Below, piece after piece: positions 8,508-15,568 of a stretch of 28,517 nucleotides of DNA. Where the stretch lies: positions 1 through 28,517 of the forward strand of contig JABHHG010000069.1 in NCBI GenBank assembly GCA_018671635.1. The letters are read 5' to 3'. The stretch is from Fidelibacterota bacterium (GTDB lineage Bacteria > Fidelibacterota > Marinisomatia > SCGC-AAA003-L08 > D37C17). A program made the position numbers and the translations under genes. Each line of letters opens with the position of its first letter. Position 1 is the stretch's first letter. The notes under the pieces were generated by a model, which did no database searches, was not told where the DNA came from, and worked only from the letters and a program-made list of their open reading frames with translations.

Positions 8508-9748
8508 TGGCTCAATTTAACTATATAGTTCGATCCCAAAGTGGTGCTCGTCAAGAAGGTAATATCGATGCAAAAAATATTAATGATGCATCAGAAAAAT
8601 TACGTGCCGACGGCCTAACGGTAATAAAAATTTTAGAAAGAGATACCTCTTTTGACTTTCTCACTCCATTTTTAGAACGTCTTAATCTTGAAATTGAAAA
8701 ATTTAAAAATAAAGTCCCCCTTTCAACGCTTGTATTTTTCACTAGACAATTAGCAACTATGTTTGCTTCTGGGCTAACTATTGAGCGATCCATATTTTTT
8801 CTTGCCCAAGAAGAGAAAAGTAAAAAGTTTAAAAAAGTTCTCGTTGATCTAGAGACGAATATTAAACGTGGATTACTTTTATCTGATGCTTTAGAGCGAC
8901 ATCCCGGTGTATTCTTTAATTTATATATTGCACTGGTTCGGGCCGGTGAGGTAAGTGGAAAACTGGCAGATACTTTAGATGAGTTGTCTTCATACATGGA
9001 GACCGTGGAAGATACACAGCGTAAAGTTAAATCAGCCATGTATTACCCTGTTTTTATTATTGGTTTTCTATTCTTCATGATGTTCATTACATTTACATTT
9101 ATTATCCCTCAATTTAAATCTGTATACGACCAGCTGGGATCAGAACTCCCCTATTATACCGTTTTACTCGTAAATATTTCAGAATGGTTTCAGTCTAACT
9201 TCTTTTTCCTCAGTTTTTTAATATTTATGGGATTAGTGGTTTTATGGCTTTTATCTTTAACCGATAGTGGGCGCTTAAGCAAAGATCGATTATTGTTAAA
9301 AACCCCTATTTTTGGTGCACTTATCGAACAAGGAATATTAAGTAAATTTGCCAAAACTTTCGGAATATTAGTAGGCTCTGGTGTGTCTATTATGGATTCT
9401 ATGGGACTTTTACAAAAAGTCGTAGATAATCGAGTATATGAATTAGCCATTAATAAAGCAGCAAAAAATATTGAAAATGGCGTGAATATTTCAACCGCAC
9501 TAAAAGAAACAGGTGAATTCCCTCCTATCTTAATTCAATTATTAGCCACCGGTGAAGAAACTGGTGAAATTGATGGTCTCGCACTGAAGGCTTCTGATTT
9601 TTACACCAAACAAGTGAATGCCATTGTTGACAGATTAACATCCATAATTGAGCCTCTTCTTATTGTATTGGTGGGTGCAGTCATTGGTGGAATCGTAATT
9701 GTTACGTATCTACCTATTTTCCACTTTGGTGAAGCATTAGCGAACTAA
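8507..9748 (+). CDS. gspF: T2SS/type IV pilus inner-membrane platform protein (GspF/PilC)
   Basis: This polytopic inner-membrane protein couples the GspE ATPase to pseudopilin assembly. The 413 residues hold two T2SSF domains, at about 75-200 and 277-400. The first begins with the family signature FTRQLATMFASGLTIERS, and the second shows FAKTFGILVGSGVSIMDS followed by LLATGEETGEID. Three hydrophobic segments are visible: about 181-201, 232-250 and 380-403. The end LPIFHFGEAL matches the usual family C-terminus. Its ATG lies in the TAATG overlap with gspE. The first 50 residues form the small cytoplasmic N-terminal module (YIVRSQSGARQEGNI) typical of PilC/GspF. Confidence 0.93.
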   Translation: MAQFNYIVRSQSGARQEGNIDAKNINDASEKLRADGLTVIKILERDTSFDFLTPFLERLNLEIEKFKNKVPLSTLVFFTRQLATMFASGLTIERSIFFLAQEEKSKKFKKVLVDLETNIKRGLLLSDALERHPGVFFNLYIALVRAGEVSGKLADTLDELSSYMETVEDTQRKVKSAMYYPVFIIGFLFFMMFITFTFIIPQFKSVYDQLGSELPYYTVLLVNISEWFQSNFFFLSFLIFMGLVVLWLLSLTDSGRLSKDRLLLKTPIFGALIEQGILSKFAKTFGILVGSGVSIMDSMGLLQKVVDNRVYELAINKAAKNIENGVNISTALKETGEFPPILIQLLATGEETGEIDGLALKASDFYTKQVNAIVDRLTSIIEPLLIVLVGAVIGGIVIVTYLPIFHFGEALAN

Positions 9749-9750
9749 TA

Positions 9751-9776
9751 AATTGGACCATGCCAATGGTCCAATT
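9751..9776 (+). promoter_or_regulatory. Perfect 11-bp hairpin over the gspO start codon
   Basis: The arms AATTGGACCAT (9751-9761) and ATGGTCCAATT (9766-9776) are exact reverse complements around a four-base GCCA loop. Both candidate gspO start codons (9760 and 9766) lie in the stem, and the only SD-like GGA is also paired. The tail ATTATTTG is not a proper T-run. Translational gating of gspO is therefore a better reading than termination, but this is inference. Confidence 0.55.
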
Positions 9777-10515
9777 ATTTGCAATTATGTTAGGGTTAAC
9801 ATTTGGGAGTTTCCTCAATGTAGTAATCTATCGTCTTCCCCGAAATTTATTTTTTTCTAAATCACGTTCTTTCTGCCCGCATTGCAAATATCAGATTCCG
9901 TTTCACTCAAATATTCCCGTAATTAGCTATCTTATACAAGGTGGAAAGTGTACTAATTGCGCTGCTTCAATTTCACGTCACTATCCAATTGTAGAATTGC
10001 TGTCTGCCCTTATTTGGGGATGGGCTTCATTCAACTATGGTTTACATCAGGGAATTCTATTTATTTGGATTTGTAGTATTCTGTTGGCAATTTCAATTAT
10101 TGACCATGAAACTTTTATTATACCATTTCCACTAATAATTTCTGCATTATTGGGATTTTTAGTATATATTTATTTTAACCCCACAGAATGGCGAGTATCC
10201 TTTTGGGGGGCAATAATGGGAGTTGGATATTTATCGTTGGTATTCTTACTCACATCCGCCATATTTAATAAGCAGACGTTGGGATTGGGTGACCTTCAAC
10301 TCATTGCAATTACAGGTATGTGGTTGGGACCAGTTAATGTACTATTATCAGTATTTATATCAGCATTACTGGCATTGATTATTTGGGGGATTCTCTCTCT
10401 ATTTAAAGGATTTGATAGAAATAGAGCCATGCCATTTGGGCCATACCTATCAGGTTCAGCCATATTATTATATGTTTTAGATATAGATTTATTGACCTAT
10501 CTTTCAACTTTCTGA
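9760..10515 (+). CDS. gspO: Prepilin leader peptidase / N-methyltransferase (GspO/PilD)
   Basis: This inner-membrane aspartyl protease (family A24) cleaves and N-methylates type IV prepilins and pseudopilins. The N-terminal GSFLNVVIYRLP motif is followed by the zinc pair CPHC (Cys39, Cys42) and CTNC (Cys64, Cys67), which marks the bifunctional form with the methylase domain. Catalytic aspartates are Asp115 (IIDHETFIIP) and Asp178 in the GLGD motif. The 251 residues and about eight hydrophobic segments fit the family. The start is uncertain. ATG 9760 lies inside an 11-bp hairpin, and ATG 9766 (Met3) has a GGA eight bases upstream, so it is at least as likely. The 3' end overlaps the opposing rlmB by 19 bases. 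No pseudopilin substrate gene is visible in the window. Confidence 0.93.
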   Translation: MPMVQLFAIMLGLTFGSFLNVVIYRLPRNLFFSKSRSFCPHCKYQIPFHSNIPVISYLIQGGKCTNCAASISRHYPIVELLSALIWGWASFNYGLHQGILFIWICSILLAISIIDHETFIIPFPLIISALLGFLVYIYFNPTEWRVSFWGAIMGVGYLSLVFLLTSAIFNKQTLGLGDLQLIAITGMWLGPVNVLLSVFISALLALIIWGILSLFKGFDRNRAMPFGPYLSGSAILLYVLDIDLLTYLSTF

Positions 10516-11276
10516 TCGGAGATTTGACGTAATCTTTCGAATACCATTGCACTTACGGTAGCAGAAACATTTAATGAACTAATTTTCCCTTTCATGGGAA
10601 TAGTGGCATGAAAGTCACAGGTACTGAGAACTAATTGTCTAATTCCCTTACCCTCACTTCCTAACACAACGGCCATTTTCCCTTTCATATCAATATCGAA
10701 CCACTGCTTTGCCTTTATACTATTTTCAAGAGCAACAGTCCAAAACCCATCTTTTTTCAATTCATTCAATTGATTTCGAAGATTAGTACACTTATAAATT
10801 GGAATATGAATAAATGCACCTTGACTTACTTGCATCGCCGTTTGGGTAAGCCCAACACTGTGATGCTCAGGAATAATAATTCCATCCACTCCCCCACATT
10901 CTGCAGTGCGAATAATCTGCCCTAAATTTTGAGGGTCTTCAATATTATCTAAAACAAGTAAGAATAAATTGGGGTCTGCATTTTTAAAAGAGGTTAATTT
11001 TTTATATATTTCTCCTCGAAACTGAACAACTATTCCCTGTGTTCGAAGTCCAGTATATTTCTTCAGATATTGATCCTTAGGGAGATTATTTACTCTACCT
11101 TTAAATCGACTGAATTCATTTGATAATGAGGATTTCCGTATTGCATTTCCATCTTTCATTACATCAATATTAATGATTTGTAAATGTTTTGCACGCAAAA
11201 CCTGTTCACATCCATTAATACCATAAATAACGTGGTAGTCTTGAATCTTTGATTTCTTTTTATATGTTTTCTTCAT
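10497..11276 (-). CDS. rlmB: 23S rRNA (guanosine-2'-O-)-methyltransferase, SpoU family (RlmB-like)
   Basis: This cytoplasmic trefoil-knot (SPOUT) methyltransferase uses S-adenosylmethionine to methylate a ribose 2'-OH; in RlmB the target is G2251 of 23S rRNA. The N-terminal substrate-binding domain (residues about 15-110, with YGINGCEQVLRA) precedes the SpoU domain. All three motifs are visible: LDNIEDPQNLGQIIRTAE, VLGSEGKGIR and IPMKGKISSLNVSATVSAM. The 259 residues fit TrmH group 3 / RlmB. The start ATG has a good Shine-Dalgarno GGGAG five bases upstream (11281-11285). Its tail overlaps gspO by 19 bases. It is divergent from hslR across a 67-base gap. Substrate specificity (RlmB versus another TrmH-family enzyme) is by similarity only. 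Confidence 0.88.
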   Translation of the reverse strand: MKKTYKKKSKIQDYHVIYGINGCEQVLRAKHLQIINIDVMKDGNAIRKSSLSNEFSRFKGRVNNLPKDQYLKKYTGLRTQGIVVQFRGEIYKKLTSFKNADPNLFLLVLDNIEDPQNLGQIIRTAECGGVDGIIIPEHHSVGLTQTAMQVSQGAFIHIPIYKCTNLRNQLNELKKDGFWTVALENSIKAKQWFDIDMKGKMAVVLGSEGKGIRQLVLSTCDFHATIPMKGKISSLNVSATVSAMVFERLRQISDQKVER

Positions 11277-11343
11277 AATTCTCCCATGTCAATTTACATA
11301 TTTTCACATTTGATTTCTCATGCTCAATGTATGAAATTTCTAT

Positions 11344-11730
11344 ATGGGACAAACAGCTAAAATTAGAATTGACAAATGGCTTTGGGCAGTACGGATTTTT
11401 AAAACTAGAGCCATTTCAACGGATGCTTGCAATTCCGGTAAAGTCAAAATCGAAGGTAAAAGCATTAAACCCTCCCGTGCAATAAAATTAAATGAAACTA
11501 TTACAGTACAGAAAGGAATCATTAAATTTGTATATGAGGTAACCGGACTTATCGAAAAACGTGTGTCCGCTAAGATTGCTAGTGAAAGTGTAAACGATTT
11601 GACTTCTGAAAAAGAAAAATTCAAAATGAAGGCTGCTTCATCCCAACCTGTAACATCACGAGATAAAGGGATGGGGCGACCCACCAAAAAGGATCGTCGT
11701 GATATAGAAAAATTAAAATGGGGCAAATAA
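11344..11730 (+). CDS. hslR: S4-domain RNA-binding protein, Hsp15 / HslR family
   Basis: This 128-residue protein begins with the S4 fold signature IRIDKWLWAVRIFKTR, followed by SGKVKIEGKSIKPSRAIKLNETI. It ends with the basic tail GRPTKKDRRDIEKLKWGK characteristic of Hsp15. In Escherichia coli, Hsp15 binds 50S subunits carrying stalled nascent chain-tRNA after heat shock; related RqcP acts in ribosome quality control. The length and C-terminal tail favour HslR. The gene is divergent from rlmB and sits three bases before the next gene, so it leads a two-gene transcript. I found no convincing promoter in the 67-base gap. Confidence 0.9.
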   Translation: MGQTAKIRIDKWLWAVRIFKTRAISTDACNSGKVKIEGKSIKPSRAIKLNETITVQKGIIKFVYEVTGLIEKRVSAKIASESVNDLTSEKEKFKMKAASSQPVTSRDKGMGRPTKKDRRDIEKLKWGK

Positions 11731-11733
11731 TTA

Positions 11734-13005
11734 GTGTTTTCAAATAAGTATAAATCACTCATACTCATAATACTTTGGAGTTTATTTTCAGCTTCCTGTG
11801 CCTATTTCAGCGCACACGGCAGAGCCTATAAAAAAGCTGAATCTGCAAACAAAAGAGGGCATTATGAACAAGCTGTGTATGCATGTGTTGATGCCCTTCA
11901 TATTAAACCTGATTATGACGAAGTAGAATTAATTATGGATAAGGTTTTTCCAAAAGCAATTCTAAAGCATCATAAAAAGATTGAAGGTCATAAATATCAT
12001 CAGCCCAATTTTTATTGGGATAAAATAGTTGACGAGCTAAGAATACTCAATGATTTAAAATTATCAGTAGAAAATCTAGCCCATCCTAAATCTGATATTT
12101 GGCTTTCGAAAGCAAATGTACGTAACTATTTAGCTGAAATTGATGATGCTCAAAATAATTCTGCAGAAGGTCATTATCAAGCGGGAGTACGTTTTAAACT
12201 ATTTACAGATAGAGAAAGTCAAAAATCAGCTGCCCAACAATTTCAAATAACGCTGACAATAATTGAAAATTATAAAGACTCGAAAGAACTCTATCAAATT
12301 TGTAAAAATGCTGGAACCACTCGTATTGCGATTCTACCATTTGCAAACAAAAGTGGGAAAAATAAATATGGTTCAATTGGTGAGAATGTATCTAGTTCAA
12401 TCAGATCTGCCTTGTTAAATGATTCTGAAATTATGGAATTTGTAAATATCATTGACCGCCAACAAATTGACCAAATAATCGAAGAACAGAAGCTATCTCA
12501 ATCTGGGCTTGTGGATTCAGAATCAAGCTTGGAAATCGGAAAATTGCTAGGGGTACATCAAATAATAAGTGGTGAAGTAACTTTTCTAGCTGCCTCAAAA
12601 CCGAATCATATCAAAAATACTCAACGGTATACAAAAGAAGTGGCCATTGGCACCGAAACATATACCGATGATGACGGTAAGGAAAAAACGCGTAACATTT
12701 ATGGAGAAGTAAAAGCAACTGTCACGGTTCATTCCATTTCAGCATCGGCTCAAGTTCAAGCATCATATCAAGTGTTACATGCTGAGACAGCGGAGGTTTT
12801 AAATTCAGAAATGGTAAGCGGTAGTCGTCAATATGACTTCACGTGGGCGACTTACAATGGTGACCAAAGAGCAATTAGTAAAGATGTACGGAAATTAACA
12901 CGTAAATCAAAAAAAGCGGCTCCATCAAAAGAGCAACTAGTATTAGATGCAATTACAAATTTGAACGAAAAAATAATTCCTAAAATTAAACAGGTCTATA
13001 AATAA
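11734..13005 (+). CDS. CsgG-like outer-membrane lipoprotein with N-terminal TPR-like region
   Basis: The 423-residue protein begins at GTG, with ATGGGG about ten bases upstream inside hslR. It carries a lipoprotein signal peptide with SASC and Cys22. Residues 30-190 are helical and TPR-like (YKKAESANKRGHYEQAVYAC). From about residue 197 a CsgG-type domain follows: TRIAILPFANKSG, then IDRQQIDQIIEEQKLSQSGLVD and LEIGKLLGVHQIISGEV, then a strand resembling the CsgG ADYRLI region (ASYQVLHAETAEVL). CsgG proteins form a nonameric outer-membrane channel for curli; related domains occur in FlgO-type and LpoB-type proteins. The TPR extension differs from true CsgG (about 277 residues). No curlin genes are nearby. 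Two LPP20-type lipoproteins are encoded opposite it beyond a shared terminator, suggesting a joint assembly. The exact function is unknown. Confidence 0.82.
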   Translation: MFSNKYKSLILIILWSLFSASCAYFSAHGRAYKKAESANKRGHYEQAVYACVDALHIKPDYDEVELIMDKVFPKAILKHHKKIEGHKYHQPNFYWDKIVDELRILNDLKLSVENLAHPKSDIWLSKANVRNYLAEIDDAQNNSAEGHYQAGVRFKLFTDRESQKSAAQQFQITLTIIENYKDSKELYQICKNAGTTRIAILPFANKSGKNKYGSIGENVSSSIRSALLNDSEIMEFVNIIDRQQIDQIIEEQKLSQSGLVDSESSLEIGKLLGVHQIISGEVTFLAASKPNHIKNTQRYTKEVAIGTETYTDDDGKEKTRNIYGEVKATVTVHSISASAQVQASYQVLHAETAEVLNSEMVSGSRQYDFTWATYNGDQRAISKDVRKLTRKSKKAAPSKEQLVLDAITNLNEKIIPKIKQVYK

Positions 13006-13030
13006 AAAGGGAGGCAAAGCCTCCCTTTTT
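13005..13030. terminator. Bidirectional intrinsic terminator
   Basis: The arms AAAAGGGAGGC (13005-13015) and GCCTCCCTTTT (13019-13029) are perfectly complementary around an AAA loop, with T5 on the + strand. On the minus strand the same stem is followed by TTTTTATTTA. It sits between two convergent genes and can end both the hslR/csgG-like and the pyrF-to-LPP20 transcripts. Confidence 0.93.
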
Positions 13031-13037
13031 TATAAAA

Positions 13038-13634
13038 TCAATTTCCGTATTTTTCCCTATATTTCTCAACTTTTGCTTCCATCTCATCATATAGTTCAGT
13101 GGAACGTATTGCAGTATAAATTTGTTCATCAGATTTTAATTTTGCCAATAAACGTTTTTGAGCAGCACCTTCATCCCATTCTACCAATACATAGGCTCTA
13201 TAAATTCGACCGGTTGTACTTTTCTCCTCTTGAATTTCTTTCTTTGCTATTTTCCAATCTTGAAGCGCAGTGGCAATCACTTGTTCCTGTGTTTGAGAAA
13301 ACTGGTCTATAACATGAGAATCCTCACCCAAACCCGTTTCTTCCTGGGCTCGCTTAATAAGTCCATTCATTTCAGACTTAACTTGCCCTGCCAATTTATT
13401 AGAAGCATCTAAAGAAGCCTTATTAATAGCCATTTGAAGGTCTTGACTGGTAGCTGTAGATGTTTCATAGCGGAAACCATCTTTGCTTGGGATATCCATA
13501 AACCAACTTGGTAAATTAGATAATGTCTTCCGTGAGGCTTCTGGAGATAAGTCTGGACCTTTACTATTTCCACAGTTTGCTGAAATTAACAAAAGAAGGC
13601 TTAACATTGTAATATTTAATAATAACTTTTTCAT
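13038..13634 (-). CDS. Small LPP20-family lipoprotein
   Basis: The 198-residue product has a lipoprotein signal peptide (KK, a Leu-rich core, then SANC with Cys21). Mature residues about 40-160 match the LPP20/FlgP-like pattern: LPSWFMDIP, then a polar strand, then repeated Ala-rich helix INKASLDASNKLAGQVKSEMN, and a final strand RIYRAYVLVEWD. In other bacteria LPP20/FlgP proteins are outer-membrane lipoproteins that assemble near CsgG/FlgO-like partners. The start ATG has a good RBS (AAAGGA, six bases away). It is the last gene of a minus-strand operon, 51 bases after the 455-residue LPP20 gene, and ends just before the bidirectional terminator. The C-terminus is charged and probably helical. 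Confidence 0.8.
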   Translation of the reverse strand: MKKLLLNITMLSLLLLISANCGNSKGPDLSPEASRKTLSNLPSWFMDIPSKDGFRYETSTATSQDLQMAINKASLDASNKLAGQVKSEMNGLIKRAQEETGLGEDSHVIDQFSQTQEQVIATALQDWKIAKKEIQEEKSTTGRIYRAYVLVEWDEGAAQKRLLAKLKSDEQIYTAIRSTELYDEMEAKVEKYREKYGN

Positions 13635-13685
13635 GGTCTTTCCTTTATTTATATGGAGTGAATTTAATCATAAAAAATAGAACTA

Positions 13686-15038
13686 TCAAAGTTTTTGAAT
13701 ATGTTTTAATATTTGGGGTAATGTAATCGTTTCTAACTTTTTTGAAATTTTTTTAATGCCCTCTTTTGCTGAACCTTCATTCGAATTAAAATCAGCACCT
13801 TGAACTTTGGGTACCGTGACCGAATAAATCTCATCACCCGTACTACCACTATGTACCGTAATTGTAGCATCAGCAAAAGTTTGATATATTCCCCATTCAT
13901 TGGGACTATCAGATTTTTTAGATGTATTCACTTTCCCACTTATGATAAGGTCTACTTGTTGTGATTCATTAAAACTAGCGGATAAACTACTGGCAAAAAA
14001 TTCTTTAATCATTGGCCCTATAATTGGATTATCAGCTTTTACACCTAACAACCTTTCATCAATATTTACTGTGATTGAGGGGGAATTAACTTTTATACTG
14101 ATTGGAGTTTTAGAAAATGAATGTTCAAAGAGCTCAATTCCTTGAAAATTCATTGATAACAATAGCTGCTTTTGAGTTGAGAATGATTCAAATTGAGGAA
14201 TAGATAATATTAAATTTCCATCGGCATCAGTAATACCCGATACTAAATTTATTTTTTCAGAAGATTCTATTTTAACCGGAATACCTGAAATATTTCTACC
14301 CGAATTTTTATCGATACTGGATAATGAAACCATCTCATTATTACTAAACCCAAAAGTAATTTCCATTTCTTTTTGAGCTGAAATTAATTCTATACGATTT
14401 CCTTTATCTTGAAATTTCAATTTTATCAAACTATAAATATTTTGAGATTCGCCCTCATATTCTATATGAAGAGGCTCATCCATAAATTGAACAATTTCAT
14501 CCATAGCAGTTTGCAATAATTTAAAAGATTCCCCATTAAGCTCTTTATCCGCTCTTTGAATATAACCTAATGAGGTTTGAACTGCATTCTCACGTTTTGT
14601 AGCGAGGGATTCATAATATTTTTGCTTGGACAATTTCGCCTGAACATAGAATCTATTTTCGTCTTCATGGAAATTCACATATTCAATATGGTCTAAACTA
14701 TTTTCTACACGGCTATCAATAATAGATTTTGTAAAGGCATTAACATCATAATTATACTCTGTCATCACATTCGTAAAGTTTGATGAAATTTGAATAGAAA
14801 TTTGAGATGCAATTTCATTTACGGCTTGTGTACGAGTGGCTTCTCTAATATTTCCAGAAAAAGGTTTTGTAATAGAACCAACTCCCACCCAATGCTGAGC
14901 ATTAGAATTAGAAGTTAGTACCCAATCGGGTGTTGGACCCGTTGGTTGAGAGGCACATGATACAAAAATTAAAAGGGAGAGGACGATTATTGGCATGGAA
15001 TCTTTTCTATTTTTTTGAAAGGGCTTTCTCAATTTCAT
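13686..15038 (-). CDS. Large LPP20-type lipoprotein with C-terminal extension
   Basis: The frame is open to an ATG at 15053 (455 residues). A lipoprotein signal peptide ending FVSC is clear, but the start is ambiguous. ATG 15038, chosen here, gives a basic n-region (KLRKPFQKNRKD) and overlaps the preceding gene by 32 bases. ATG 14996, ten bases after that gene's stop, leaves no positive residue before the hydrophobic core. No start has a clear RBS. The mature N-terminal half resembles LPP20: PDWVLTSNSNAQHWVGVGS, then an Ala-rich helix and RFYVQAKLSKQKYYESLA. The rest includes a short Ig/carboxypeptidase-regulatory-like strand set (about residues 240-330) and a C-terminal domain with QQVDLIISGKVNTS and TFADATITVHSGSTGDEIYS, reminiscent of the variable-copy beta domain of LpoB/FlgT-like proteins. 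The function is unknown; it is probably a periplasm-facing partner of the CsgG-like protein. Confidence 0.78.
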   Translation of the reverse strand: MKLRKPFQKNRKDSMPIIVLSLLIFVSCASQPTGPTPDWVLTSNSNAQHWVGVGSITKPFSGNIREATRTQAVNEIASQISIQISSNFTNVMTEYNYDVNAFTKSIIDSRVENSLDHIEYVNFHEDENRFYVQAKLSKQKYYESLATKRENAVQTSLGYIQRADKELNGESFKLLQTAMDEIVQFMDEPLHIEYEGESQNIYSLIKLKFQDKGNRIELISAQKEMEITFGFSNNEMVSLSSIDKNSGRNISGIPVKIESSEKINLVSGITDADGNLILSIPQFESFSTQKQLLLSMNFQGIELFEHSFSKTPISIKVNSPSITVNIDERLLGVKADNPIIGPMIKEFFASSLSASFNESQQVDLIISGKVNTSKKSDSPNEWGIYQTFADATITVHSGSTGDEIYSVTVPKVQGADFNSNEGSAKEGIKKISKKLETITLPQILKHIQKL

Positions 15039-15567
15039 ATACAAATGTTGCATACTGCTGTGGATTATATGATTTTAATATTGCGCCAGGATAAGTACGA
15101 ATAACTTCATTATTTTTACCAATAAGAATAGATGTTGGTAATGACATAACTCCACCATAATCCATAGAAACCTTATTCAAATCTCGAGCACTTCCATAAA
15201 GAATTGGATATTCCATTTTGTATGATTTTGTGAAATTTTTTAATGATTTTTTAGTACCATCCATTGCAATTCCTAAAATTTCAAATCCTTCTTTGTGATG
15301 TTTTAAATAAAGCTCATTGAAATCTGGAATTTCCATTCTGCAAGGACCACACCAAGTGGCCCAAAAGTTCACTAATACCACTTTATCCTTCATTTTACTC
15401 AATGTGTAAATGCTGTCTTCTAATGAAGATAATGTGAAATCAGAGGCCGTGTTAATATTCTCCGTCAATTTTTTAATGGCTTCTAATTGTGCCGCTGAAA
15501 TTCCGTCTTGTGCAATTCCTAAACTTACAATGGTTATTGCGAATAAAATAATATTGAGTTTTTTCAT
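15007..15567 (-). CDS. TlpA/ResA-type periplasmic thioredoxin
   Basis: This is an exported thiol-disulfide oxidoreductase of the AhpC/TSA-thioredoxin superfamily. Starting at ATG 15567 (one base after the dsbD stop) it has a signal peptide (MKKLNIILFAITIVSLGIA) and then FWATWCGPCRMEIP with the redox pair Cys73/Cys76. The TlpA-type insertion follows (GIAMDGTKKSLKNFTKSYKM), and the cis-proline loop is SLPTSILIG. Starts at 15585 and 15606 overlap dsbD and only lengthen the n-region. The gene directly follows dsbD, the usual electron supplier for such proteins, so it is probably kept reduced by DsbD and acts on cytochrome c or envelope-protein cysteines. The substrate cannot be read from sequence. 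No stromal heme-binding motif is present. Confidence 0.9.
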   Translation of the reverse strand: MKKLNIILFAITIVSLGIAQDGISAAQLEAIKKLTENINTASDFTLSSLEDSIYTLSKMKDKVVLVNFWATWCGPCRMEIPDFNELYLKHHKEGFEILGIAMDGTKKSLKNFTKSYKMEYPILYGSARDLNKVSMDYGGVMSLPTSILIGKNNEVIRTYPGAILKSYNPQQYATFVYEIEKALSKK

Positions 15568-15568
15568 T

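Noticed and set aside
11310..11335. TTGATT / TATGAA promoter for hslR
   Set aside because: The spacer is only 14 bases, outside the usual 16-18 range, and the region is AT-rich enough for chance matches.
13073..13412. Two + strand frames over the small LPP20 gene
   Set aside because: They are antisense to a lipoprotein gene with a signal peptide, RBS and terminator, and they show no protein-like features.
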